Assembly (NCBI RefSeq): GCF_020283565.1
Contig: NC_060059.1
Coordinates: 14,391,501 to 14,455,500, forward strand
Source of the DNA: Trifolium pratense
Lineage: Eukaryota; Streptophyta; Magnoliopsida; Fabales; Fabaceae
DNA length: 64,000 nucleotides
Direction: 5' to 3'
The notes under the pieces were generated by a model. It was not told the origin of the DNA, searched no databases, and saw nothing but the letters and a program-made list of their open reading frames with translations. The stretch's first letter is position 1. Every line of letters begins with the position of its first letter. The translations under genes and the position numbers were made by a program. Shown in pieces: positions 22,948 to 35,083 of the stretch.

Positions 22948-23170
22948 AAAACAATAATTCTTAATCTGCATACAAAATTATCTAAATTAATTATTGAAGA
23001 TATACTTGGATTGACTTATTTAAACTTATCTATAGACATAAATACTTATGTCATTGGTTATGACATATTCACAAGCTTATTTCAACTTATTTTTCATTAC
23101 ATATAAAAACAACAACTTGTGAAAACAACTTATAGAATATACAAAAACAGTTTGAGTATATTTTATCTTA
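22948..23170. repeat. Uninterrupted copy of the repeat split by the LINE at 19.7 kb
   Basis: Blocks matching 19636-19703 and 20849-21000 occur here contiguously (CAATAATTCTTAATCTGCATA, ATCTAAATTAA, TTGGATTGACTTATTT, TATTCACAAGCTTATTTCAAC, GTGAAAACAACTTATAGA). This copy therefore shows the approximate pre-insertion state of the other one. Confidence 0.65.
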
Positions 23171-23812
23171 TAATATAAAAATAACTTAATTATAAGCATT
23201 TAGTATAAAATAATAACTTATAATATGTCTCTAAATGTAATTCTCAGAATTAAGAGGGTTGATTTTGTCATCTAGTAAAATAATAACTTTTTTTTAGTAC
23301 TTTTTTTTACTCTAACACTTTTATTTTTAATAGTGGTGAGGGTTTTGGATAATACGTTATAGGTTGTGGGTTCGATCTTTCATCGTAAAGCAAGAAAAAT
23401 AGTAATGTTTTTCTCTCTTGTTTCTTGAATAACAAACAAGTGAATATATTAAAGGATCAAGGCCCAACAGCTCATATTACCTTCCTTCCTTCCATCCAAT
23501 ACACCACCGGCGAGACCTGCTGGTTCGTGTTCCTCCCCACCGGCGAAATTAGGATTTTCTTCCTTCCCGCCTCCACCAACGCCGTTATCTTCGGCTTCCA
23601 CCACCGTCTAATTGCGGATGCTACTATTTTCTTCTCACTCTAAAATCTTGTTCTTCAGTCTCCACCTTCCTTTCTACACTTTTACCATCTCGCCACTACT
23701 AGCTACAATTCCACCACGAGAATCACGTAACCTAATCCAATTCAATATTGGATTTCTTCGTCAGCTTTAACAATTACTCAATTCAACTCAATTTATTTCA
23801 AACCCTAAACAG

Positions 23813-24721
23813 GTACGCCTTTCGTTTTTGTGATTGAGTAAGTTCTCTTCATTCTAAGATTGTTGAAATAGAAACTACACACATTCCTTACAAAGAAGAA
23901 ATAAGTGAATTTTACATGATATTGCATAAATTGGGAGAAATAAATTACTTATGAGTATGATGAGTCTATAAATGTTGTTGTTGTTAAGTATTGTAATCTA
24001 AATAAAAGACTTCACTTAAGAGGATATGCCTTCAATTCAACTACTAAACTTGATTGATCATACAATGGATGATAATGATACAATGTTGTGTTGTTGGGTG
24101 GGATACTCGGATGGGTAGTTCAACTGGTTTAAGCTAAGGGTTGAAACCCGGACAAAGGAGAAAAATACTAATCTAACAACTAATTACTAATATTGACCGT
24201 TTCAAAAATAAAATAAAATGAAACTGAGTTGTTAAATGGTGGCTATAGTGGCGTTATAGTGTTATTGCACACCAGAATTTGAACAAATCAATATTTTTCC
24301 GTGGTATGGTGATATGCTATTTACTACAAAGTATTGTGAAATAATCACTATAGTGATGCTATAGCACTGTTTTTGGAAAGCCCAAAAATAAAAAAATGGT
24401 TCTTTCCTTTGCATTTCCTTGACTGAAGCATAGCATCGTACCTAAGTACGTTAATGTGTATTTGTTGGTATTTTGTTTGAGATTAGTGAGCGTTCGTGGG
24501 GAATACAGTTTATCTTTTGACAGTTATAATTTTTTAATATTCCTTTTATACTTAACATTGGTGTAATGATTTATTCTTTTCTTCCCTTTTATGTTGTTTA
24601 CAATTGGATGAGTGCTTTAACAGAATTACTTAGCTTGATCCATGTCTTGTGATATAGTTCTGAATTTTGTTGGAATGTAACAACTTATTGTGGTGTTCTT
24701 TGTGCCTGATACAATTTCTAG
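23813..24721 (+). other. Probable 5' UTR intron of the RPAP2-like gene
   Basis: A plausible donor (CCTAAACAG|GTACGCC) lies in a leader-like CT/CC-rich region (about 23470-23812), and an acceptor (CAATTTCTAG|ATACTTG) lies 13 bases before the start codon. The intervening 909 bp is AT/T-rich and non-coding. This is inferred from sequence; transcripts would decide. Confidence 0.5.
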
Positions 24722-24734
24722 ATACTTGCTTCTG

Positions 24735-27700
24735 ATGGAAAAGAACCAGCCAGTTTTTGTCAAAGATGCTGTTCTCAAATTGCAAATGGCCCTCCTTGAT
24801 GGCATCCAAAGTGAAGACAAGCTGTTTGCAGCTGGATCTTTAATATCAAAGAGTGACTATGAAGATGTTGTAACTGAAAGGTCCATTATGCATGTGTGTG
24901 GCTATCCTTTGTGCCACAATGCTTTGCCAACTGATCGCCCTCGGAAGGGTAGATATCGGATTTCATTGAAGGAACACAAGGTGTATGACCTGCATGAAAC
25001 TTACATGTATTGTTCTCCAGGTTGTGTGGTTAACAGCAAAGCTTTTGCTGGGAGCTTGCAAGAAAAGAGGTGCTCAGTTTTAGATCCGGAGAAACTGAAC
25101 AATGTTCTTAGGTTGTTTGGGAATTTGAATCTGGAACCAATGGAAAATTCTGGAAAGGATGGAGAATTAGGTTTTTCTGGTTTGGAAATCCAGGATAAAA
25201 CAGAAACAGGCACTGGGGACGTGTCTTTGGAGCAGTGGGTTGGACCATCAAATGCAATTGAGGGTTATGTGCCCAAAAAAAGAGACAACAGTTTTAAGGG
25301 TTCTCAGAAATATACTAAAAAAGGTGAGAATTTTATGGCATTTTATGTAATTGTCGGAAATTCTAGATAATCAGATGTCCTTGTGCCATTTTTGCTAGTG
25401 TCTGTTTATTGTATTGTATTCATTGTTTGGCTTATGGGTGATTATGATATAACTGTAAAATTGAGGACCTAAATCTGAGAAATGGAACAGGGTAGATACT
25501 AATTCTTATTGTTTTCCATTTTCTGACTGCTGATTGTGCATCACAGGATCCAAAGCTAGTCATGGGAAGTTGGATGATGGCAAAAGTTTACTTAGTGAGT
25601 TCGACTTCACGAGTACAATAATTATGCAAGATGGGTATAGTGTTTCGAAGGTACCATCAGGGCAAACAGACAAAAATGATGATCATCAAGTTAAACCAAC
25701 AGGCATATTGGAGCAGCCAAAAAGGGATGACAATAAAGTTGTCAGGAAAGATGACAATATACAAGATCTGTCTACATCTTTTAACAGTAGTCTAAATTTA
25801 AGTACCTCAAAAAAAGAGAAGGAAATAACCAAATCATGTAAAGGTGGTCTCGAATCCTCTCTTGATCCTTCTGTTGAAAAGAAAGTTGTCCATTCCATCA
25901 CCATATCAGAAAGACAATGTGACGTAGAACAGAATGATTCTGAAAGGAAATCAATACAACTCAAAGGGAAAACAAGTATTTTTGCTGCTAACGATGATAC
26001 TTCCGCTTCCAATTTAGATCCTGACAACGTTGAAGTGAATTTCCATATGGAAAAAACTATTGGATCATGCGGTACTAAACCGAAATCTTCTCTTAAATCT
26101 AACGGTAAAAAGAAACTCAGTCGTTCAGTTACTTGGGCTGATGAGAAAACCAACAGTTCTGGGAGTAAAGATCTTTGTACAGTGAAAGAATTTGGAAACA
26201 CTAAAAAGGAATCTGGTGTGGCAGATAATATTGATGCTGATGGTGATGAAGATATGTTACGTTGTGCATTAGCAGAAGCTTGTGCAATTGCATTGAACCA
26301 AGCATCAGAGGCAGTTGCATCTGGAGACTCAGATGCCAATGATGCTGGTAATTGATGTTTTGTTAGATGGTTTTCTATTTGAATAGTATTAAATTATGTC
26401 TAATTACCTGACCAAAAAAAAAAAATTATGTCTAATTATGTTTTTGTCTACCAATGCATCTTGTGCAGTTTCTGAAGCTGGAATCACTATATTGCCACAT
26501 CCTCCTGATGCTGTTGAGGAAGGTACTGTGGACGATGATGACATTCTAGAATCAAATTCAGTTACTCCGAAATGGCCAAGGAAACCCGGAATTTCTGAAT
26601 TTGATTTGTTTGACTCTGAAGAGTCGTGGTTTGATGCTCCACCAGAAGGTTTTAGTTTGACTGTAAGTCTCTAGTAATTTTTTAAAAGAAGTATCCAAAG
26701 CTATACAAGATTTCATGGTATACTCAATTACATACTTTGTTTTTCCTAAACTTTCAGTTGTCGCCTTTTGCTACTATGTGGAATTCCTTCTTTTCGTGGA
26801 TAACATCATCTTCTTTAGCATATATATATGGGAGGGATGTAAGTTTTCATGAAGAATTTCTGTCAGTTAATGGGAGAGAATATCCTAGCAAAATTGTCTT
26901 GACAGATGGTCGATCATCTGAAATAAAACAAACATTAGCCAGATGTCTTGCTCGAGCTTTACCTGCAGTTGTTGCTGAGCTAAGGGTATCAATACCAATA
27001 TCTACATTAGAGCAAGCGATGGTAACATTTTTAATTATCTGCTTATTGTAGTTTGTGTTGTAATATGATTGTTTTAAAATAAGTCATTAAATATTTATTA
27101 CACTCTGGTAGGCAAGGGCTACTGCATATTATACTGTATTGATTAAGACATCCCTATTCTGTTTGTGAGCCACTCCCAAAAAAATGCAGAGCCACTCATG
27201 CACATAAAATAAGGAAATCAACAAAACTGTGGAAAAGGAAAATTAACTTAATTTAATCACACATGTTAATCGTATCTGGCATCTGCTTAGGTCTTACTAT
27301 TTCATTCTTTATGCGGTTCAATTTAGGATACCTGCAATAGCTGCAAGATACCGCCAAGTTGCAATTGTAGCTCATGCTCTTTGCTAGAACAAATACTCAA
27401 ATGATTTCTCCATGTTTCATCAATTTAGCATATGTGAATAGGAACTGTTTTAGATTGGCAGTTTGAATAATTCTTCATTATTTAGAAAGATGAAATATAA
27501 TTTAAAAAATCACGTTAGAAATTTGGGAATGAAGAGTAGTCATAGCACAATGTTAGCAAGTTGTGGAATTTGGATCTTGCAAAGGCCAGCTACTATAGAG
27601 ACCCATGCCACAGGGTCAACCGTTCCTTAGTTTCTATACTTGTGTATGATAGGAGCATTAAAGGACCAGGCTGCCTTCTTTTAAAAATTTAGAAATTTGT

Positions 27701-28833
27701 GAAAGTTCATAGGTTTAAGGCTGTTTGTTTCAGATAGGTTTAACATCATATATATATATATATATATTGAGAAAAAGTATATTCATTACTTGTTTATATG
27801 TGGATGGGTTATGTACGCGACTTTCTCTTAGGTATGCTTGTTGGATACAATGTCATTTACGGATGCACTACCAGCATTCAAAATGAAGCAATGGCAAGTG
27901 GTTGTTCTCTTGTTCTTTGATGCATTGTCCGTTTGTAGAATACCTGCTCTTATCTCATACATGACAGACAGGAGGGACTTGTTTCTCAAGGTGCGACGAT
28001 TTGTTTATATTTTACTGATTTATTATTTTTCACGCATTACCATGGTAGGATTGTAGGAATATGATTGATGCACATGAAGCATTTCATAATGATATTACGT
28101 TGCTTACATTTTCTAACATGAACAATTATGATCTCCGGTCAGTTAACATTCAATATCTCCACAACTTCGTTTGCTAGATTTTGGTTACTTTTTATCTTTG
28201 TTTCCTTCACCTCCATTTATTGATTCGAAATGTGAATTAACAAAATGAACCCCACATAACTTATCCAAAACTTGGCTTACATTAGCAGTCTAAGTGTCCA
28301 ACTTGTAATGCTATGCAGATTTTTAGTTGAAGTAAAGGTAGGCCACAAGCTCGGCACAGTCTAGGTGTCCAACTTGTGATGCTATGCAACTTGTAATGAT
28401 GTGTTTTCCATATGCGGAAGATTTATTGCACATTCATGTGACTTCTATTTTATTTTTTAAAATAAAAAGGAAAAAAAAAAATGTGCCCCAACTCTGTATT
28501 TCCTGACAATGTACATACACTCATTTTCTTTTGTGGGAAATGATGTTTAGCAATTAGCATATAAATTGAGTTATTTGATGAAAAATTCCTGTTTGACAAA
28601 TATGGAAATATGGGGGTTAATCATATCTTATTATTTTTAAGTTTGTCTTATCTTCTTTCATGTCTTGTAATAATTTCATCAATGTTTACTTTGTTAACCA
28701 TTGTTCTGGTGTTGGTTTGGTCAAGCAGGTTCTGAGTGGTTCACAAATAGGTAATGAAGATTATGACGTTTTGAAAGATCTCGTTGTACCACTTGGTCGC
28801 GCACCTCATTTCTCTTCTCAAAGTGGAGCGTAA
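24735..28833 (+). CDS. RPAP2: RPAP2/RTR1-type RNA polymerase II CTD phosphatase homologue, six exons
   Basis: Exons 24735-25323, 25547-26347, 26469-26662, 26758-27021, 27832-27990 and 28729-28833 join in frame to 703 residues; all introns are GT-AG. The N-terminal RTR1 zinc domain includes DYEDVVTERSI, HVCGYPLC (Cys55, Cys60), RPRKGRYRISLKEHKVYDL and YCSPGC (Cys93, Cys97). A long Ser/Lys-rich variable middle (exon 2) ends in SLKSNGKKKLSRSVTWADEK and an acidic DADGDEDMLRCALAEACAIALNQA. The plant-conserved C-terminal part (exons 3-6) contains [35 protein letters not shown] and LPAFKMKQWQVVVLLFFDAL. Yeast Rtr1 and human RPAP2 dephosphorylate the polymerase II CTD and assist its nuclear import; the Arabidopsis homologue is RIMA. 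The start chosen is the ATG before KNQPVFVKDAV, since the 15 codons upstream are split by the probable 5' UTR acceptor. All four candidate zinc ligands are present, so it is probably functional. Confidence 0.92.
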
Positions 28834-31400
28834 CAGCATAGAACTTCCATCATAATTGGCCAAAAGCTTCAACTCTATCAAACAGGCATATAGGACTTTT
28901 AATCATAAACACAGTTTTACCTTTATCTTTTTTGGAAATTACCTTTCAAACATTGGAGTGTTTGTTGAGTAAATATATTCATAAACTTCAAACATTCAAC
29001 GATAATTACACCATGACCACTGCAACAGAGGAACCAAATTTTTTTTACACGCTACTGTAATGCTAGTTTGCGGAAGTGATAAATGCAAAACGATTTTCAA
29101 ATGGATAATATTCTGAGTTATTGTCATGTGTTTAAATGATATTTTGTATATTCTATGGTTTGCAGTTTCTATATCTATATTTAAGCAATGTCTTATATTA
29201 TAAGGTTCCCATATTCCATGTCTTAGTGAGAAGCTACAAAAAGCAATGCTAATAAGTGTTTCTTTAACCAGAGGGAAAAACACCTCATTCATCAACAGTT
29301 TGCTTAATCACAAATTAACAAGGCTTTCTTACTATTCATTAGTAATTACAAACAAAACAGCTTTAATACAAGAAGCAATTATGTTCATTATTGCAATACA
29401 TGTTTCTGAAAATGTTAGGCTCCCAATTTATTTTATTTTATACTTTTCAACATTATGTTTAGGGGGGAAATGGACCAAATTGAAACAAACAAAAAATTAA
29501 AGACTCGTGTTGACCATAATGTTGACCAAATTTAATACTCAATAAATTTTAAATGTGTATATTCAGGTATTTATATATTATATTTATTTATATTTTCATA
29601 TAATATGTGTATAACTTTTATTTATAACTAGTTTAAAGACTCATGCATTCGCACGGTTTATTGAGTTTTATTCGATATTTGAATTTGTCACTATGTTATT
29701 ATTATTTTTTTAATTAATTTGTCACTATATTAATGTAGAAAGTTTATTTAAAACATTTTTTATATAATATTGTTAAAATATAAGTAGAATTATTGTGTTA
29801 ATTATTTCTTATAAACTTATTTATTCAATTTTTTATGTTTCGGTGACAAATAATGATTTCGTGTATATTTTTAATAAAAAATTAGAAATTTTATTTGGAA
29901 TATTTAGGGTAATTTAGTAAGTTTGATACTAATTAATTTTATTATAATATTATTAATTGTTAGTAGTAAAATTTGTATTAATATTGTTTACGTTTCGTTT
30001 ATAAAAAAGAAAAATTGTTTATGTTTCTTTTTTCTTATAAAGTATTTTTTTTATGGGTCTTGTTAACATGTGCATATAGGGCACATGATAATTTCTATAT
30101 TTCTATTTTTATGTTGTTTCTTCTTATTTTTTCTATATTCTTTTTATAATTTTTTATTGACTAAACCTTCTATAATTTTTTTTATTTTTCTTTTTCCCTA
30201 TTTTTATGTATGGATTGCTATGTATTGTTTTTATCTATAATCTGTTTTGTTCATAATTTTAAGCATATCATCTTTCTATATTTTTTATATATATATATTT
30301 TTAGTAAAATTATAATAAAGGATATAAAACTTGCAACGTGGTTAAACGTAATAAGGATAAATCAGTAAATTTGGTGGTAATCGATTTTAATATATTAGTA
30401 ATAGATTAATATTTATTGTTGTCATGAGACTCGCAATAATATGTTAATTTATTTTATTAGTTTTTCATGCAATGTTTATTGTTTATAGGATTTTGATTTG
30501 GCAATAAGCAAAGTTGGTAATTAATGTGAGAACATGGGGGTTTGATGCCAATACTTGAACAAGAAGCTGATGATGAAGAAGAACATGATGAACATTGCAT
30601 ATAAATTCCAAAGCGTGTGTAGACACATTAAGTTTTAGGTTCGATTCGCCCCCACCGGTTTATACAAACCCAATGCAAATGAGTTATAACCGGTGAATCC
30701 CCTTCAGGATACTTTAGAAACCATGATATGAATTGCACACTCATATCAAGTATATCGATCAATGATAGTTTACATAACATAGTTGTTTCAATAACTCTTG
30801 TGCACTAGAGAAATGAAGAAATGATTTAGAAATATTTTAGACAGAATTGTGACTAATGAACATGATTCTTGTATATGCTTTTCTGCCTCATGAGTATCTC
30901 TGTTTATAGATAAATTTATATCATTTGATGAAGGGGAGCAACCATTGAGAGATATCATGCAATGTTATATGAAACAATGTTATGATTCACTTTGTTTCAA
31001 ACTAACCATCGCATCATTTCAAGTATATTTTGGAAATTCTCTCACAATTGCCTCCTAACCAAGGAGAGACTACATACTTGAGGCGTTCAATGTTCGGATC
31101 GTTGTATTCAATGTGAAGGATCTTTCAAGAATGATTGACATATACTCTTCAATTGCTATAAGGTTGAAGAGGTATAGAATGAGGCAGGCTTGTGAGAATT
31201 TATAAGCGACAAGTTGAAAACATCAAATGGTTTTGTTATCGTGTTCTTTCAACTTCTAGAATCTTTGACACAACAAAACTCATGTTTTCCATGACCCTGT
31301 TGTGTATATCGAAGTGTAGAAACCAAAAGCTTTGTAACTACGTTGGAATACATCCTCACGTAACTGTTAGGCTCGTGAGCGACACTTTTCTAGAATGACA
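28834..31400. other. Intergenic DNA with transposon-like relics
   Basis: The first part should hold the RPAP2 3' UTR. ACTAGTTTAAAGACTCATGCATTCGCACGG at about 29628 (first 20 bases ACTAGTTTAAAGACTCATGC) resembles a decayed minus-strand Helitron 3' end. TTAACATGTGCATATAGGGCACATG at about 30063 (key words AACATGTGC and GGGCACATG) recalls the element at 63.84 kb. A GGTTCGATTCGCCC motif near 30640 may be a SINE relic. No gene was found. Confidence 0.4.
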
Positions 31401-31775
31401 GTAAGTTTGGAAAAACAAGGAACGCATAGCTGCAACTCTTGTCACAATGAAAAACTGAAACAGTATGACTCGGTGAATGAGGCCAGAGGCAAGCAAAATG
31501 AAGTGCAATGTTGACGCAACAATTTTCACGGAGCAAGGATAATATGGTATCATAATGTGCTCGAGAAATGAACATGGCAAACTTGTAGCGTTGTAGCGTC
31601 AATGACATATTGGTACTATGGATCACCAACCTCATTATGTGAAAGCTTGAGACTTAAAAGAGGAACTCACCTGACTTGGTAGCATGAGTTAACCAGAGAT
31701 ATATCAATTGAATTTGACTGTAAGCAAGTGGTTGACGACATCTATAACAAACTTGGTACCAATTTTGATTTTTGA
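31400..31775 (+). pseudogene. Degenerate LINE RNase H relic
   Basis: In one frame from about 31479 the sequence reads RPEASKMKCNVDATIF, then TEQG-stop-YGIIMCSRNEHGKLVA. Further on, about 31706-31772, another frame gives IEFDCKQVVDDIYNKLGTNF. These match the first (CNVDAT) and third (EFDCK) catalytic regions of plant LINE RNase H domains. Several stops and frame changes separate them. It is old and dead, a third relic of the type seen at 11.3 and 20.3 kb. Confidence 0.65.
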
Positions 31776-32300
31776 GATATTTTAAGAGTATGTATCAATT
31801 TTTTTAGTTTATTATTAAACTTTCAGATAAGTTTTACCTGACAAACAAATAATGTCACTTATTTATTAGCAAGAGTATATTGTTATATTGTGTTATGACT
31901 ACAATTATTATAAATAAAATGAACTAATGCATTTCTATAATTAAAAAAAAGTGTTCTTTAAAAAATTAATATTTTATTGACTCAGAAAAATAATAATTTT
32001 GGACACCAATTACTAACATTTACTTATTTTTATGCATAACTAGTAATTAGCATTTATTCCTAACAATTAAAGAAAGCATTCTTCAATTTTTAATTTTTCT
32101 TATGGAAAGCAAAGTACATGTAAATGTGTAATCCGCGAGAACTAGGAAAGGTAAAAGCATTCCACGATCCAAGTGACTCATCTGACTTTCAATATCCACC
32201 GTAGATAAACTCCCATCCAAAGATCCACATTCAAACACCCACAAACATTCACGATCCGTGCCATTCCCTTTTCCACCAATCAGCATTCACCTTTTCCCTC
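31776..32300. other. Spacer and promoter region of the histone H1 gene
   Basis: AT-rich to about 32100, then CA/CT-rich sequence typical of a plant promoter (ATCCACC, CCATCCAAAGATCCACATTC). No coding feature was seen. Confidence 0.45.
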
Positions 32301-32310
32301 TCTCATTTCA

Positions 32311-32320
32311 ATATATAAAT
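32311..32320 (+). promoter_or_regulatory. Candidate TATA box of the histone H1 gene
   Basis: ATATATAAAT about 100 bases before the start codon, followed by a CT/CA-rich leader (CTCACCCACCC, CCATCACATCATCACC). Confidence 0.6.
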
Positions 32321-32419
32321 CTCACCCACCCAGTTTCTTCCATCACATCATCACCGTTTCCTCACAAAAATCTTCTCATCGACGGTTATTCTCTTTCTAT
32401 TTTCTTCCAAATCTCAACC

Positions 32420-33071
32420 ATGGCAGCCACCACCGCCAAACCCAAGAAAACCACCACTTCTTCTAAGAAACCTCTCTCTCATCCAACTTACGCAGAGGTA
32501 CATTACAAATCTCAATCTCAATTTCATTTTCTTTATTTTTCTCAATTTTTCTAACTTTTGAATCTGAAATCTGTTTTTGTTTTTGAATCTGAAGATGATA
32601 ACTGATGCAATCGTGAGCCTGAAAGAACGAACGGGATCAAGCCAATACGCGATAACAAAATTCATCGAAGAGAAACACAAGGAGTTATCACCAACCTACC
32701 GTAAGCTTGTTCTTCTCCATCTCAAAAAACTAGTCGCTTCTGAAAAACTCGTTAAGGTCAAAAACTCCTTCAAACTCGCACCGGCTACTAAGACTTCCGC
32801 TGCTCCGGCGAAGGCTAAATCTGCTGCGGCGAAACCTAAGGCTGCTACCAAGCCAGCCGCCAAGGCTGCTACCAAGCCAGCCGCCAAGGCTGCTACCAAG
32901 GCTAAGGCGCCTAAGGCTAAAGCTGCAGTGAAACCTAAGGCTGTAGCGAAGCCGAAAGCTAAGAGTGTTAAGGCGGCGACGCCAGTGAAGAAGGCGGTTA
33001 AGAAGGTTCCTGTGAAGAAGCCGAAGAGCGTGAAATCGCCGGTGAAGAAGGTTAAGAAGGCGAAGAAGTGA
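32420..33071 (+). CDS. Linker histone H1, two exons
   Basis: Exons 32420-32497 and 32595-33071 (97-bp GT-AG intron, phase 0) give 184 residues. The short N-terminal tail is Thr/Lys-rich. The winged-helix globular domain spans about 19-90: HPTYAEMITDAIVSLKERTG, SSQYAITKFIEEKHKELSP and LVLLHLKKLVASEKLVKVKN. The C-terminal tail is Lys/Ala/Pro only, with repeated PAAKAATK and KPKA units and a VKKAKK end. It binds linker DNA between nucleosomes and compacts chromatin. The intron position inside the start of the globular domain is the usual one for plant H1 genes. The second exon contains its own ATG exactly at the splice acceptor; the upstream ATG is preferred because it supplies the conserved HPTYAE. 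The tail is short for a main plant H1, so this may be a minor subtype. Confidence 0.95.
32843..32898 (+). repeat. 24-bp direct repeats in the H1 tail
   Basis: The unit GCTACCAAGCCAGCCGCCAA plus GGCT occurs twice in tandem with a third partial copy, encoding repeated ATKPAAKA. This is likely recent replication slippage in the Lys/Ala tail. Confidence 0.7.
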
Positions 33072-33519
33072 TGAATTAGGGTTTGTTTGGGTTTGATTTG
33101 GGGATTTTAGTGATGTGTGTAGTTTCTGAGTTTATTAGAGATTATGATATAATATTAGGAGGTTGTTTATGTAAATTCATTTAGTAGAAATGAAACACAC
33201 CTTGTGTTCTTTGTAATGGAAACCATCCCTAATGAATGAATCAGGTTTTCTGTTTTAAAGATTATGATTTTTAAGTTATTTTGTTAACTTTGGGATTTTT
33301 ATTTAGTCTGTTCAATTTTCTGATCGATTATCTAAATCTGTATTTAGGTTTAATGTTGAACAATTCTGTTTTCAGAAGCAAGTTGAAAATAATTTCTGAA
33401 GGAAATAGCTTAACGATTGGGCCAAAACCGATTAAGTTTTTTCTTGTACGCAAACAGCTGTGTAAGCTTATAGTTGACGCAGTTTGTAACTTGAAGAAGA
33501 ATGTCAAATCAATTTATAA

Positions 33520-34797
33520 TCTATATATATAAATCCTAGATAGGTGTGGAATTGCATATCTAAACCCTAATCCACAAACCAATGAAAACCTTTCATTTAG
33601 CCACATCATCCACTTACATTCATTTAATGTGGGGTAATAATTGTAATTGTAATTATTATTATTATTATTATTATTTTGGGTTATTATTCATTTTAAATTT
33701 TTTTGTTCATTTTATTATTTTGTGTATTTTATTGTCTTTTTTTCAAAAAAGTTAATGTTTTTGTTAATAATCTTTTGTCCAATCTTTATAAATATAAGGA
33801 GTTGGTCGATTGTCAGGACTACTTTCTAATGTTAGTAAAAAAAAATAGATAAAATAAATTTTACTAATTGTTGTTATGCCCTATATGATTTTTATCATAT
33901 TCGATATTTGAGTATGAGTTAAGTTGGTTTATCTTTGCTCCAATAAGTTTCAAATTAATATAAATGTCAAATTCGATAATACAGTAGTTTTTTGGTAAGA
34001 GATAATGAAGTAGTTTATCCAACTCAGAATCCTCCAATGAGATTTATAATATAAATAAAAACTTATGTTTCAATATCGATTGTTTTCCATGGTCAATTAT
34101 ATGTTATCATTTCCATAGTTATTTTGAAGAATGAGTTAAAGATATTGCTAATCAATGTTAATGAAGAAGATACCAAAGTAACTTCAAATGTGATGTATAA
34201 ATAAGTTTTTTAAATGTATATATATATATATATATATAATTCCTAGATAGTTGTGCAACCACTAATTTAACTCTAATCCACGTCAGTCACTTATATCCAA
34301 TTAAACCACTCAATAATGTCACATCACTTCTACTTACATCATTGTCATCTCTATACACTTTTTTATATGCCTACATTTATATACCTATTACTTTTCATTA
34401 TACACCCACTCAACTAATAATAATAGGTTTTACTAAATTATACGCACTAATTAATCTTTTATACTATATATTGAATTATAGTGTCCAATTAAGAATCAAA
34501 TGCACAGTGTACGAATATGACCACAAACCGTTTTCATAGCGATACGACAATTTATGGATTACCAACTTATTTTGGTAGATGCAATAGGATCCATTGTAAT
34601 CTTTTCGAAATGTATAAACACATCTTTAATATCTATCTTATATTTACATCACTTTTTTATTATTATTATTTTGTTGTTGTTGATGTTATTATTATAGTTT
34701 TCATAATACTTATTGTTTCAATTTATACGAATGATTTTTCAACATTACAATATAAAATACCACATAATACCCGTGCATCGCTCGGGTGTGGGACTAG
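33520..34797 (+). mobile_element. Helitron-like non-autonomous element(s)
   Basis: The 3' end has the Helitron signature: hairpin ACCCGTGC-atc-GCTCGGGT (34769-34787, one T-T mismatch), ten bases, then CTAG followed by T. A TC start (TCTATATATATAAATCCTAG at 33520) is preceded by A, giving the A|T insertion site expected. A second start-like segment (TATATATAATTCCTAGATAGTTG at about 34226; core TTCCTAGATAG) lies inside, so the true unit may be only about 34217-34797 with an older relative to its left. No Rep/helicase coding sequence is present. There is an (ATT)n run at about 33654-33675. Confidence 0.6.
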
Positions 34798-35052
34798 TTA
34801 CTATTAATTAAGCTAACCGTGCTGTAGTTTGAATTAATCTGTTGTAATTAATTTATTTATCTTTTCTTACGCAATTATTTATTTTTAGAAAAATCCTCAT
34901 TTTTATCAGGGCCTTCCTTAAGCTATTCCACATTGGGCTTTGAGTGAGTGAGCGTATTTGTAGGCCTGATTGCATTTTTACCAACACGATTTGATTAATC
35001 TCTTTGATTTAAGAATTAGAGAGAATGATAGCACCATTCCTGTTTTATAATA

Positions 35053-35083
35053 CTAGGGATAAACCCGTGCGTTGCACGGGTTT
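35053..35083 (-). mobile_element. Helitron-like 3' terminus in minus orientation
   Basis: Reading the minus strand, a perfect 10-bp stem (AAACCCGTGC/GCACGGGTTT, 35061-35070 with 35074-35083) is followed by TATCC and CTAG, then T. The element body should extend to the right, but its 5' end could not be located in the AT-rich DNA that follows. Confidence 0.6.

Noticed and set aside
23425..23643. A 72-codon frame before the RPAP2-like gene
   Set aside because: It falls in a CC/CT-rich region that looks like promoter or leader sequence, and it shows no recognisable domain.
25686..26339. A 217-codon minus-strand frame opposite RPAP2 exon 2
   Set aside because: It lies wholly antisense to a conserved coding exon, shows no domain character, and arises from the base composition of the Ser/Lys-rich exon.
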